Below are positions 36,683 to 45,056 of a DNA stretch of 64,000 bases, one piece after another. The notes beneath the pieces are model-generated. The model did no database searches and was not told the DNA's origin. It saw only the letters and a program-made list of their open reading frames with translations. Numbering within the stretch: position 1 is the first letter of the stretch; every line of letters begins with the position of its first letter. Where the stretch lies: assembly GCF_026339935.1 (NCBI RefSeq), contig NZ_JAPEPX010000001.1, forward strand, positions 5,297,501-5,361,500. Direction: 5' to 3'. The translations under genes and the position numbers were made by a program. This DNA comes from Streptomyces sp. NBC_01551 (GTDB lineage: Bacteria; Actinomycetota; Actinomycetes; Streptomycetales; Streptomycetaceae).

Positions 36683-38023
36683 TTAGAAGTCCCACCCTTC
36701 TTCGTCCGCCGGGGTGACCGTCCGCGCCTGGGAGGCGAAGGACTCGCCCGCCATGCCGGCCGCCAGGGTGGTGCCGTCGGCGGGGTCGATCAGCAGGAAG
36801 GACCCGGTACGGCGCGAGTCGGCATACGCGTCGAGCGCGAGCGGCTCGGCGGTACGGACGACCACGCGGCCGATGTCGTTGGCCACCAGCTGCCCGGGGT
36901 CCGGGTGCTGGGACAGGTCGTCCAGGGTCAGCCGCGAGGGGATCTCCTTGACGATCGCCTTGACCGTGCGCGTCGTGTGCTTGAGCAGCACCCGGGCGCC
37001 CACGGCGAGCGGCTGGTCCGCCACGTGGCAGACCGTCGCGACGACGTCCTGCGTGGTGGCCGGCGGGTTCGACGACGGTGCGATCAGGTCGCCGCGCGAG
37101 ATGTCGATGTCGTCCGCCAGCCGCAGCGTCACCGACTGCGGGGCCCAGGCGATGTCCACGCTCTCGCCGAGCGCGTCGATCCCCTCGATCACCGAGGTAC
37201 GGCCCGAGGGAAGCACGGTGACGGCCTCGCCGACGCGCAGCACGCCGGAGGCGATCTGGCCCGCGTAGCCGCGGTAGTCGGGGTGCTCGGCGGTCTGCGG
37301 ACGGATCACGTACTGCACCGGGAAACGCGCCGGGCAGGCGGTGAGGTCGTGGCTGACCGGGACCGTCTCCAGGTGCTCCAGCACCGTCGGGCCGCCGTAC
37401 CAGTCCATGTGCGCGGACGGCTCGACCACGTTGTCCCCGGCCAGGGCCGAGATCGGGATCGCGGTGATCTCCGGGACGCCCAGGTCCGAGGCGTACGCGG
37501 TGAACTCCTCGGCGATCTTCGCGAAGACCGCCTCCTCGTAGCCCACCAGGTCCATCTTGTTGACGGCCAGCACCACGTGCGGCACCCGCAGCAGCGCGGC
37601 GACGGCGGCGTGCCGGCGGGTCTGCTCGATCACGCCGTTGCGGGCGTCGACGAGGACCACGGCCAGGTCGGCGGTGGAGGCGCCGGTGACCATGTTGCGG
37701 GTGTACTGCACGTGCCCCGGGGTGTCCGCGAGGATGAACCGGCGGCGCGCGGTGGCGAAGTAGCGGTACGCGACGTCGATGGTGATGCCCTGCTCCCGCT
37801 CGGCGCGCAGGCCGTCGGTGAGCAGCGCCAGGTCGGGGGTGTCCTGGCCGCGCTGGGCCGACACCGCCTCGACGGCCTCCAGCTGGTCCGTCAGGACCGA
37901 CTTGGAGTCGTGCAGCAGGCGCCCGACCAGGGTGGACTTGCCGTCGTCGACGGAACCGGCGGTCGCGAAGCGCAGCAGCGTGGTCGCCGACAGGTCGGCG
38001 AACTGCTCGGTGGTGCTCGTCAT
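36683..38023 (-). CDS. cysN: Sulfate adenylyltransferase subunit 1 (GTPase) CysN
   Basis: 446 residues. An EF-Tu-like GTPase: G1 GSVDDGKSTL, G3 DTPGH, G4 NKMD, plus domains 2 and 3. CysN drives ATP sulfurylase (with CysD) by GTP hydrolysis, giving APS from sulfate and ATP. No APS kinase fusion is present; CysC is separate here. It starts 2 nt after the cysD stop. A short non-coding or small-ORF stretch of about 200 bp follows before ssuA. Confidence 0.96.
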   Translation of the reverse strand: MTSTTEQFADLSATTLLRFATAGSVDDGKSTLVGRLLHDSKSVLTDQLEAVEAVSAQRGQDTPDLALLTDGLRAEREQGITIDVAYRYFATARRRFILADTPGHVQYTRNMVTGASTADLAVVLVDARNGVIEQTRRHAAVAALLRVPHVVLAVNKMDLVGYEEAVFAKIAEEFTAYASDLGVPEITAIPISALAGDNVVEPSAHMDWYGGPTVLEHLETVPVSHDLTACPARFPVQYVIRPQTAEHPDYRGYAGQIASGVLRVGEAVTVLPSGRTSVIEGIDALGESVDIAWAPQSVTLRLADDIDISRGDLIAPSSNPPATTQDVVATVCHVADQPLAVGARVLLKHTTRTVKAIVKEIPSRLTLDDLSQHPDPGQLVANDIGRVVVRTAEPLALDAYADSRRTGSFLLIDPADGTTLAAGMAGESFASQARTVTPADEEGWDF

Positions 38024-38025
38024 GT

Positions 38026-38964
38026 CTAGAAGTACCCTTCGCGCTTGCGGTCTTCCATCGCGGCCTCGGACATCTTGTCGTCGGCACGCGTCGCGCCCCG
38101 CTCGGTGAGCCGGGAGGCGGCGATCTCGGTGATCACTGCGTCCAGCGTGGCCGCGTCGGAGTCGACGGCGCCGGTGCAGGACATGTCTCCCACGGTGCGG
38201 TAGCGGATCAGACGAGTCTCACTCGTCTCGCCCTCGTTCGGACCGCCCCACTCGCCCGCCGTCAGCCACATCCCGTTGCGCTGGAATACCTCGCGCTCGT
38301 GGGCGAAGTAGATCTCCGGGAGCTCGATGCCCTCGCGGGCGATGTACTGCCAGACGTCCAGCTCGGTCCAGTTGGAGAGCGGGAAGACGCGCACGTGCTC
38401 GCCCGGCGCGTGGCGGCCGTTGTAGAGCTGCCACAGCTCGGGGCGCTGGCGGCGCGGGTCCCACTGGGAGAACTCGTCGCGCAGGGAGAAGACGCGCTCC
38501 TTGGCGCGGGCCTTCTCCTCGTCGCGGCGGCCGCCGCCGAAGACGGCGTCGAACCTGAGCTGCTGGATCGCCTCCGTGAGGGGGACGGTCTGCAGCGGGT
38601 TGCGGACGCCGTCCGGGCGCTCGCGGAGCTTGCCGGCGTCGATGTACTCCTGGACGGAGGCCACGTGCAGACGCAGGTTGTGCTTCGCCACGGCCCGGTC
38701 GCGGTAGTCGAGGACCTCGGGGAAGTTGTGCCCGGTGTCGACGTGCAGCAGCGTGAAAGGCACCGGAGCCGGCGCGAACGCCTTCAGCGCCAGGTGCAGC
38801 ATGACGATGGAGTCCTTGCCGCCGGAGAACAGGATCACCGGCTTCTCGAACTCGCCCGCCACCTCGCGGAAGATGTGCACGGCCTCCGATTCGAGGGCGT
38901 CGAGGTGCGACAGAGCGTAGGGCGCGTCCGTCCCTTCGTGGACGTGTGCGACGGTGGCGGTCAT
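38026..38964 (-). CDS. cysD: Sulfate adenylyltransferase subunit 2 CysD
   Basis: 312 residues of the PP-loop ATPase fold: FSGGKDSIVMLHLALKA is the ATP pyrophosphatase SGGxDS motif, with family stretches FGGGRRDEEKARAKERVFSLRD and WTELDVWQYIA. It adenylylates sulfate. The start ATG at 38964 overlaps the cysC stop by 4 nt (ATGA), and cysN starts 2 nt beyond its stop. Confidence 0.96.
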   Translation of the reverse strand: MTATVAHVHEGTDAPYALSHLDALESEAVHIFREVAGEFEKPVILFSGGKDSIVMLHLALKAFAPAPVPFTLLHVDTGHNFPEVLDYRDRAVAKHNLRLHVASVQEYIDAGKLRERPDGVRNPLQTVPLTEAIQQLRFDAVFGGGRRDEEKARAKERVFSLRDEFSQWDPRRQRPELWQLYNGRHAPGEHVRVFPLSNWTELDVWQYIAREGIELPEIYFAHEREVFQRNGMWLTAGEWGGPNEGETSETRLIRYRTVGDMSCTGAVDSDAATLDAVITEIAASRLTERGATRADDKMSEAAMEDRKREGYF

Positions 38965-39506
38965 GCCAGACCCCTCTCGGTGAGCAGTGCGTGCAGGGCC
39001 GAGGCCGACTCCTGAACGGACTGCGTGTGCGACTCGATACGCAGGTCCGGGGACTCCGGCGCCTCGTACGGGTCGTCGACCCCGGTCAGACCGGAGATCT
39101 CGCCCGCCGCCTGCTTGGCGTACAGGCCCTTCACGTCACGCTCCGAGCACACCTCGACCGGGGTGGCCACGTGGACCTCCAGGTACGCGGTGCCCTCGGC
39201 GGCATGCCGCTTGCGGACGGCCTCGCGGCTGTCCGCGAACGGCGCGATGACCGGCACCAGCGCCTTGACGCCGTTGCTCGCGAGCAGTTCGGCGACGAAG
39301 CCGATCCGCTGCACATTGGTGTGCCGGTCCTCCCGGCTGAAGCCCAGGCCGGCGGAGAGGAACTCGCGGATCTCGTCGCCGTCGAGGACCTCCACGCGGT
39401 GGCCCTCGGCGCGCAGCCGCTCGGCCAGCGCGTAGGCGATGGTGGTCTTGCCCGCGCTCGGCAGCCCGGTCAGCCACACGGTGGCGCCCTGGTCGCTCAC
39501 GCTCAT
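38961..39506 (-). CDS. cysC: Adenylyl-sulfate (APS) kinase CysC
   Basis: 181 residues. P-loop GLPSAGKTT, and DGDEIREF with FSREDRHTNVQRIGFVAELL, are signatures of APS kinase, which phosphorylates APS to PAPS. Start at 39506 because GGAG is 9-10 nt upstream; an in-frame ATG at 39557 overlaps the cysH stop (TGATG) but has no ribosome site. CysC is found next to a CysH that has the Fe-S cysteines of an APS reductase, so PAPS may go to sulfation. Confidence 0.94.
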   Translation of the reverse strand: MSVSDQGATVWLTGLPSAGKTTIAYALAERLRAEGHRVEVLDGDEIREFLSAGLGFSREDRHTNVQRIGFVAELLASNGVKALVPVIAPFADSREAVRKRHAAEGTAYLEVHVATPVEVCSERDVKGLYAKQAAGEISGLTGVDDPYEAPESPDLRIESHTQSVQESASALHALLTERGLA

Positions 39507-39556
39507 CGTTTTCGTCTCCGTCGGGTCGGTGAGGGTCGGTGCTTCGGGATCGGTCA

Positions 39557-40279
39557 TCAGCCGTGCAGTCCGCACTCGGTCTTCGCGCGCCCGGCCCACC
39601 GGCCGGCCCGTGCGTCCTCGCCCTCCGCCACGCGGCGGGTGCAGGGCGCGCAGCCGACGGAGGCGTAACCGTCCATCAGCAGCGGGTTGGTGAGGACGCC
39701 GTGCTCGGTGACGTACGCGTCCACGTCGTCCTGCGTCCAGCGGGCGATCGGCGAGATCTTGACCTTCTGCCGCTTCTCGTCCCAGCCGACCACCGGGGTG
39801 TTCGCCCGGGTCGGGGACTCGTCGCGGCGCAGACCCGTCGCCCACGCCTCGTACGCGCTCAGGCCCTCCTCCAGCGGCTTGACCTTGCGCAGCGCGCAGC
39901 ACAGGTCGGGGTCGCGGTCGTGCAGCTTCGGGCCGTACTGAGCGTCCTGCTCGGCCACCGACTGGCGCGGGGTGAGGGTGATGACGTTGACGTCCATCAC
40001 GGCCTCGACCGCGTCACGGGTGCCGATGGTCTCCTCGAAGTGGTAGCCCGTGTCGAGGAAGACCACGTCGACGCCGGGGAAGACGCGGGAGGCCAGGTGG
40101 GCGACGACCGCGTCCTCCATGGAGGAGGTCACGGCGAACTTGCCGCCGAACGTGTCGGCCGCCCAGCGCAGGATCTCCAGCGCGGAGGCGTCCTCCAGCT
40201 CCCGGCCCGCCCGCTCGGCCAGTTCCTTGAGGTCGCGTCCTTCGAGACCGGGCGTCCGCACTGCCTGACTCGTCGTCAT
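39557..40279 (-). CDS. cysH: Phosphoadenylyl-/adenylyl-sulfate reductase CysH
   Basis: 240 residues. PP-loop nucleotide fold with TSSMEDAVVAHLA, FLDTGYHFEET and the RWTQDDVDAYV region. The [4Fe-4S]-type cysteines are present: a CC pair in DPDLCCALRK and CxxC in GCAPCTRR, with the catalytic Cys in ECGLHG. That pattern marks enzymes that reduce APS directly. The ATG at 40279 overlaps the small zinc-ribbon gene by 4 nt. It gives sulfite for the sulfite reductase upstream in the operon. Confidence 0.95.
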   Translation of the reverse strand: MTTSQAVRTPGLEGRDLKELAERAGRELEDASALEILRWAADTFGGKFAVTSSMEDAVVAHLASRVFPGVDVVFLDTGYHFEETIGTRDAVEAVMDVNVITLTPRQSVAEQDAQYGPKLHDRDPDLCCALRKVKPLEEGLSAYEAWATGLRRDESPTRANTPVVGWDEKRQKVKISPIARWTQDDVDAYVTEHGVLTNPLLMDGYASVGCAPCTRRVAEGEDARAGRWAGRAKTECGLHG

Positions 40280-40455
40280 ATCTCTTCCCCTCCAGCGGCA
40301 TTGGACTGAACACCCCGGGACAGCAGCCCGAGGTACTTCAGCTGGAAGGCTCGGTTGCAGGCCCTGCATTCCCAGGCGCCGTGACCCGTCTCGTTCGGGA
40401 ACAGGTCCTCGTCACCGCAGTACGGGCAGTAGAAGGGGGCCGCGCGCTCGCTCAC
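40276..40455 (-). CDS. Small zinc-ribbon protein in the sulfur operon
   Basis: 59 residues with two CxxC pairs: FYCPYCGDEDLF and ECRACNRAF, which should bind one zinc or an Fe-S-like centre. GTG at 40455 overlaps the sulfite reductase stop and its own stop overlaps cysH, both by 4 nt, so it is tightly coupled between them. The family role is not known to me; a role in reductase assembly or redox partnering is suggested only by position. Confidence 0.85.
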   Translation of the reverse strand: MSERAAPFYCPYCGDEDLFPNETGHGAWECRACNRAFQLKYLGLLSRGVQSNAAGGEEI

Positions 40456-42143
40456 GAGAGGTCCTCGTCCTTCGCACGGGTCACCCAGGCGGCGAAGCGC
40501 TCGCCGTCGCCGCGCTGCTCCTGGAAGCGCGTGACGACCCGCTCGACGTAGTCGGGCAGACCGGCCGAGGTGACCTTGAGGCCGCGGACCTTGCGGCCGA
40601 AGCCGGCCTCCAGGCCGAGCGCGCCGCCCAGGTGGACCTGGTAGCCCTCGACCTGGTTGCCGTCGTCGTCCAGGACCAGCTGGCCCTTGAGGCCGATGTC
40701 CGCGACCTGGATGCGGGCGCAGGCGTTCGGGCAGCCGTTGATGTTGATGGTGAGCGGCTCGGCGAACTCCGGCAGGCGGCGCTCCAGCTCGTCGATCAGC
40801 GAGGCGCCGCGCGCCTTCGTCTCGACGATGGCCAGCTTGCAGAACTCGATGCCGGTGCAGGCCATCGTGCCGCGGCGGAACGGGGACGGCTTGACCCGCA
40901 GGTCCAGCGCCTCCAGGGCCTCCACGACGGAGTCGACCTTGTCCGCCTCGATGTCGAGGACGATCATCTTCTGCTCGGCGGTGGTGCGCAGCCGGCCGGA
41001 GCCGTGCTGCTCGGCGACGTCCGCGATCTTCGTCAGGGTCGCGCCGTCGACGCGGCCGACGCGGGGCGCGAAGCCGACGTAGAAGCGGCCGTCCTGCTGC
41101 TGGTGCACGCCGACGTGGTCGCGCCACTGGCCGCTGGGCTGCTCGGGCGCGGGGCCGTCGGTCAGCTTGCGCTTCAGGTACTCGTCCTCCAGCACCTGGC
41201 GGAACTTGGCCGGGCCCCAGTCCGCGACGAGGAACTTCAGGCGGGCGCGGGTGCGCAGGCGGCGGTAGCCGTAGTCGCGGAAGATCGAGATGACGCCCTC
41301 GTAGACGTCGGGAACCTCGTCGAGCGAGACCCAGGTGCCCAGGCGCACGCCGAGCTTGGGGTTGGTGGAGAGCCCGCCGCCGACCCAGACGTCGAAGCCG
41401 GGGCCGTGCTCGGGGTGGTTCACGCCGACGAAGGCGATGTCGTTGATCTCGTGCGCCACGTCGAGCAGCGGCGAGCCGGAGACCGCGGACTTGAACTTGC
41501 GGGGCAGGTTGGAGAAGTCCGGGTTGCCCACGATGCGGCGGTAGATCTCCTCGATGGCGGGCGTGCCGTCGATGATCTCGTCCCGGGCGATGCCGGCGAC
41601 GGGCGAGCCGAGGATCACGCGGGGCGTGTCACCGCATGCCTCGGTGGTCGAGAGGCCGACGGCCTCCAGACGGCGCCAGATCTCCGGGACGTCCTCGATG
41701 CGGATCCAGTGGTACTGGACGTTCTGGCGGTCGGTGAGGTCCGCCGTGCCGCGCGCGAACTCCTCGGAGATCTCGCCGATGACGCGGAGCTGCTCGGTGG
41801 TCAGCCGGCCGCCGTCGATGCGGACGCGCAGCATGAAGTACTTGTCGTCCAGCTCCTCCGGCTCCAGGATCGCGGTCTTGCCGCCGTCGATCCCGGGCTT
41901 GCGCTGGGTGTAGAGGCCCCACCAGCGCATGCGGCCGCGCAGGTCGTTGGGGTCGATCGAGTCGAAGCCCGTCTTGGAGTAGATCGTCTCAATGCGTGTC
42001 CGCACGTTGAGACCGTCGTCGTCCTTCTTGAACTGCTCGTTGCCGTTGAGGGGGGTGTGGTGTCCGACGGCCCACTGGCCCTCGCCGCGGTGACGGCCGG
42101 GCTTACGGCGCGCGGCGGCGGGCGTTTCGGGGGTGGCGGCCAT
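40452..42143 (-). CDS. Sulfite/nitrite reductase (siroheme and [4Fe-4S])
   Basis: 563 residues. Ferredoxin-type fold duplicated in two halves; the [4Fe-4S]-siroheme Cys ligands are CTGIEFC and CPNAC (about residues 440-490). Substrate Arg/Lys and heme-binding stretches such as GTADLTDRQNVQYHW are present. The six-electron reduction of sulfite to sulfide is favoured because all neighbours are sulfur genes; sequence alone cannot exclude nitrite. ATG at 42143 with AAGGA upstream. A leader-peptide gene lies 227 bp upstream. Often named cysI or sir. Confidence 0.94.
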   Translation of the reverse strand: MAATPETPAAARRKPGRHRGEGQWAVGHHTPLNGNEQFKKDDDGLNVRTRIETIYSKTGFDSIDPNDLRGRMRWWGLYTQRKPGIDGGKTAILEPEELDDKYFMLRVRIDGGRLTTEQLRVIGEISEEFARGTADLTDRQNVQYHWIRIEDVPEIWRRLEAVGLSTTEACGDTPRVILGSPVAGIARDEIIDGTPAIEEIYRRIVGNPDFSNLPRKFKSAVSGSPLLDVAHEINDIAFVGVNHPEHGPGFDVWVGGGLSTNPKLGVRLGTWVSLDEVPDVYEGVISIFRDYGYRRLRTRARLKFLVADWGPAKFRQVLEDEYLKRKLTDGPAPEQPSGQWRDHVGVHQQQDGRFYVGFAPRVGRVDGATLTKIADVAEQHGSGRLRTTAEQKMIVLDIEADKVDSVVEALEALDLRVKPSPFRRGTMACTGIEFCKLAIVETKARGASLIDELERRLPEFAEPLTININGCPNACARIQVADIGLKGQLVLDDDGNQVEGYQVHLGGALGLEAGFGRKVRGLKVTSAGLPDYVERVVTRFQEQRGDGERFAAWVTRAKDEDLS

Positions 42144-42370
42144 GGCGGTACATCCTTCTTCGGCGGCTCGGGGCAAGGGCGGGGGGAGCGGCGGCGAGTG
42201 CCCCCGTGATCGGTCCTGCCGCTGAGCAGGTGTGGCGGATCGCCGCCCATTGCCGGTGTTTCCGGTGGTCAGGGCGGTGTTCGGCCTTCAGGGGACTTGC
42301 GGGTACTTCGGGTGACCGACGAGTCCGCAGCGGCGGGGACTACGTCGATGTGCGGCGTTGGCTGGTTCCG

Positions 42371-42454
42371 TCAGCTCGCCGGACAGATGGCGCTGGACAT
42401 GCGGCCGAGGTCGACGTGCCGCCGACTCACCAAGGCAATTCCAGCTCCATTCAT
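42371..42454 (-). CDS. Leader peptide of the sulfite-reductase operon
   Basis: A 27-codon ORF on the same strand as the sulfur operon. It contains SRRHVDLGR, then SSAICPAS, matching the conserved SRRHVDLCR-type leader peptide that I recall before sulfite reductase genes in Streptomyces. Here Cys of the usual DLCR is Gly, and a Cys remains near the C-terminus. ATG at 42454 has no ribosome site, so translation may be leaderless. A 227-nt leader separates it from the reductase gene, with room for attenuation. Confidence 0.75.
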   Translation of the reverse strand: MNGAGIALVSRRHVDLGRMSSAICPAS

Positions 42455-42852
42455 GGCGGAAGCGTGTCATGTGCCGATTGGAGGAGTCCACTACTGTCCA
42501 CAATCCGGACGAACTCGTCCCGGATCGTGGGACCGCGTGACGGGGGTCACGCGGCGAAGGGGCGCAATCCGGCCGCTGTCGGCCCGTTCGCGCCGACCGG
42601 GCGCCGACGCGACCCCGGCCGCATCGGGCCCCTCCCGCCAGCGCCTCTCCAGGGCGTTGCCCGGGGCGCGGCGGCGATTGCGGCTTGGCCGTCCGGGTCA
42701 GGGGTGCCGGGCAGGGCGGCGGGGGGTGTGGTGCTCATGCGCCTCGCCTCGTTCGGCGGGGCTCCGGCATGCGGACCGCGGGCCCGCGCCGTCCCGCGGC
42801 CACGCCGCACACGCACCACCCCGCGGCGGCGGGGCCGGCCGTGCGCGGTGCG
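42455..42852. other. Intergenic region upstream of the sulfur operon
   Basis: Nearly 400 bp with no convincing gene; frames open here lack ribosome sites and coding-type codon use. A perfect 9-bp stem with a 4-nt GGGG loop (ccgcgtgac at 42533-42541 paired with 42546-42554) is a possible operator or terminator. A direct repeat of gtggac read on the minus strand lies near 42482-42500, close to where the operon promoter should be. No good -35/-10 pair was found. Confidence 0.5.
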
Positions 42853-43416
42853 TCACGCGCCCGGCCAGGGGCCCGGGGTGGGGGTGGATTCCTTTTCTTC
42901 CGTTTCCGTCTTGAAGACCTTGAAGCCGCGGCGGAGGTAGTTGTCCATCGCCGTCGGGCCGTCCTGGCTGCAGGTGTGGACCCAGACGCGGCGGGTCGGC
43001 TCCAGCCGCGGCCAGCGGGTGGCCAGGTCCCAGGCGCGGGCGACGCCCACCGACAGCAGGTGGCCGCCGATGCGGCGGCCGCGGAACTCCGGCAGCAGGC
43101 CGAAGTACATGATCTCGACGACGCCGTCCGGCTGCGGGTCGAGCTCCACGTAGCCCGCCGGGGTGCCGCGGTCGTACGCGACCCACGTCTCCACGCCGGG
43201 CCGCCCCAGCTGCTCCACCCACTGCGCGCGCGTCAGCGACAGCCGGTCCGTCCAGTGGATGTCCCCGCCCACCGACGCGTACAGGAAGCGGCTGAACTCG
43301 GGGGACGGGACCTCCGCCCGGGCGATGTGGATCTCCGGTCCGGGCGTGACGGCCGGGACCAGGTCCCGCACGGAGGTCATGTCCAGGGACCACGTGGTCA
43401 GGGTGACGGTGCTCAT
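42853..43416 (-). CDS. GNAT-family N-acetyltransferase
   Basis: 187 residues. The acetyl-CoA loop is GLLPEFRGRRIGGHLLSVGV and motif B ends in DNYLRRGFKVFKTE. The central VEIMYFGLLP strand and the RRVWVHTCSQDGPTA segment are typical of one clade of actinobacterial GNAT proteins. Substrate unknown. ATG at 43416. It is on the minus strand 26 bp downstream of the GAF regulator, so the two may share a transcript. Confidence 0.88.
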   Translation of the reverse strand: MSTVTLTTWSLDMTSVRDLVPAVTPGPEIHIARAEVPSPEFSRFLYASVGGDIHWTDRLSLTRAQWVEQLGRPGVETWVAYDRGTPAGYVELDPQPDGVVEIMYFGLLPEFRGRRIGGHLLSVGVARAWDLATRWPRLEPTRRVWVHTCSQDGPTAMDNYLRRGFKVFKTETEEKESTPTPGPWPGA

Positions 43417-43442
43417 GCACGCCAGGGAATCACATCCCCCGG

Positions 43443-44762
43443 TCAGCGCCGGGCGGGCCCCCACGGCCCCGGGCGGCCGCCCAGGCGGGCCCTGGCAACC
43501 GCCGGGGCCGTCGAGTGCGGGAGCAGCTCGGCCGGGTCCTGCGGGCGGATCAGCTCCACCTCCACGTCCTCCGCGAAGCGGTACGGCCGGTGGGTCAGCA
43601 CCCCCGCCAGGTGCCGGCGTACCCGCGACAGCTCCGCGCGGACCGTCACCGTACGCGTGGGGTCCCCGAAGAGCTCCGCCGACAGCTGCGCCGCGGAGCG
43701 CCCGCGCGGCGACTCCGCCAGCAGGAACAGCAGCTCCGCGTGGCGCGGGCTCAGCTCCTGCGACCAGCTGCCCGCGGCCCCGTACACCGCCACCGACCAG
43801 GACCGGGGCCGGCTGAGGTCCAGTACGACACGGCTCGCCGGCGCGTCCGTACGGGACTCCGTCACCCGCAGCAGCCAGCCCCCCGGCAGCGCCTCCACCA
43901 CGCAGTCCCCGAGCTGCGGCACCCACACCCGGCCCGGCCCGAAGCGCTTGGGGAGCGGGTAGCGCTCCTGCGGCGCCAGCCCCGTCACCGCGGCCGTCCA
44001 GCCGTTCGCGTCCACCGCCAGCGCCCGCCCGGCCAGCCGGGCCAGCATCGGGGCCGCCACCGCGCGCAGCCGCTCCAGCGACTCCAGGTGCCGCACCCGC
44101 AGCTCCCGCTCCGCGAGCCGGGCCACCGAGCTCACCCACGCCAGCGTCGCCGGGTGCATGGTGGCCAGCGGCCCGCTGACGTCCACCACCCCCAGCAGCC
44201 GACCGTCGCGCGGGTCCCGCAGCGGGGCCCCCGCGCACGTCCAGTCGTGGTGGCTGGAGACGAAGTGCTCCGCCGAGAACACCTGCACCGGCCGCCGGGC
44301 CACCAGCGCGGTCCCCACGCCGTTCGTGCCGACCACGGCCTCGTCCCAGTCGGCGCCCACCGCGAACCCCAGCCGGTCCGCCTTCCGCAGGATCGAGGAG
44401 TGCCCCTCCCGCCACAGCAGCCGCCCGTCCGCGTCGGCGACGACCATGATGTGCAGGGCCCCGTCCAGCGCGGGCAGCAGCCCTTCGCGCAGCACCGGCA
44501 GCAGCTCCCGCAGCGGCGAGAGCCGGCGCCGCTCCTCCGTCTCGGCGGCGGACAGCATCCGCGAGCGCGCGTCCCGGTCCGGGTGCACCCCGCCGGCCAG
44601 CATCCGGCGCCAGGATTCCGCGATCTCCGGGCGCGGGGAGGCCGGGGGACGGTTCCCGGCCAGCGCGGCGGCCCTTACTCCCTTGAGCAGACGCGTGGCC
44701 TCCCGCGCGTCCATGGCCGAAATGCGCGCCACGTCGATCGTGCTGACTGCGGTGTCGCCCAC
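43443..44762 (-). CDS. GAF-domain transcriptional regulator
   Basis: 439 residues. After a helical N-terminus (SWRRMLAGGVHP) there is a GAF-like sensor (about 100-260, with DADGRLLWREG, VGTNGVGTAL and WTCAGAPLRDPRDGRLLGVVD), as in the AcoR type of sensor. A winged helix domain close to the C-terminus contains LSPRHAELLFLLAESPRGRS and VTVRAELSRVRRHLAGVL. No AAA+ sigma-54 domain is seen, as expected in Streptomyces. GTG at 44762 has a strong GGGGAGG site 5 nt upstream. The ligand is unknown; it may act on the GNAT gene or a distant target. Confidence 0.85.
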   Translation of the reverse strand: MGDTAVSTIDVARISAMDAREATRLLKGVRAAALAGNRPPASPRPEIAESWRRMLAGGVHPDRDARSRMLSAAETEERRRLSPLRELLPVLREGLLPALDGALHIMVVADADGRLLWREGHSSILRKADRLGFAVGADWDEAVVGTNGVGTALVARRPVQVFSAEHFVSSHHDWTCAGAPLRDPRDGRLLGVVDVSGPLATMHPATLAWVSSVARLAERELRVRHLESLERLRAVAAPMLARLAGRALAVDANGWTAAVTGLAPQERYPLPKRFGPGRVWVPQLGDCVVEALPGGWLLRVTESRTDAPASRVVLDLSRPRSWSVAVYGAAGSWSQELSPRHAELLFLLAESPRGRSAAQLSAELFGDPTRTVTVRAELSRVRRHLAGVLTHRPYRFAEDVEVELIRPQDPAELLPHSTAPAVARARLGGRPGPWGPARR

Positions 44763-45056
44763 CGGAACCTCCCCGTGTGAAACAGACGTGCTGCCGAAGC
44801 CCCCCCCGGACGGTCCGCGCGTGCCGCTTCCCCTGGCGCGCGCGACGGGGGCTCCGACTCGAAGGGTTGCAACGGTACGCAACTCTCGCCAAGCCCCGGT
44901 CACCCGACCGAGACTGTCCGGACGTCGCAGAGCGGCGTGACGGCTCCTTCCTCGGGGCTCAACGGATCAGGGGTGGTGCCGAGTCGGCGCGGCGCCGCCC
45001 CCGATCTCCGGTCAACGGGCCCGGATCCCGGCCGGGGGCGGTTTGGGGACCACTCC

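Noticed and set aside
36493..36717. Plus-strand short frame starting MTRVVCLRLW in the cysN-ssuA gap
   Set aside because: It is antisense to the operon, has no ribosome site and runs into the cysN gene on the wrong strand.
40452..42143. Nitrite reductase for nitrate assimilation
   Set aside because: The siroheme/Fe-S motifs fit both, but the coupled cysH, cysC, cysD and cysN and the siroheme chelatase favour sulfite.
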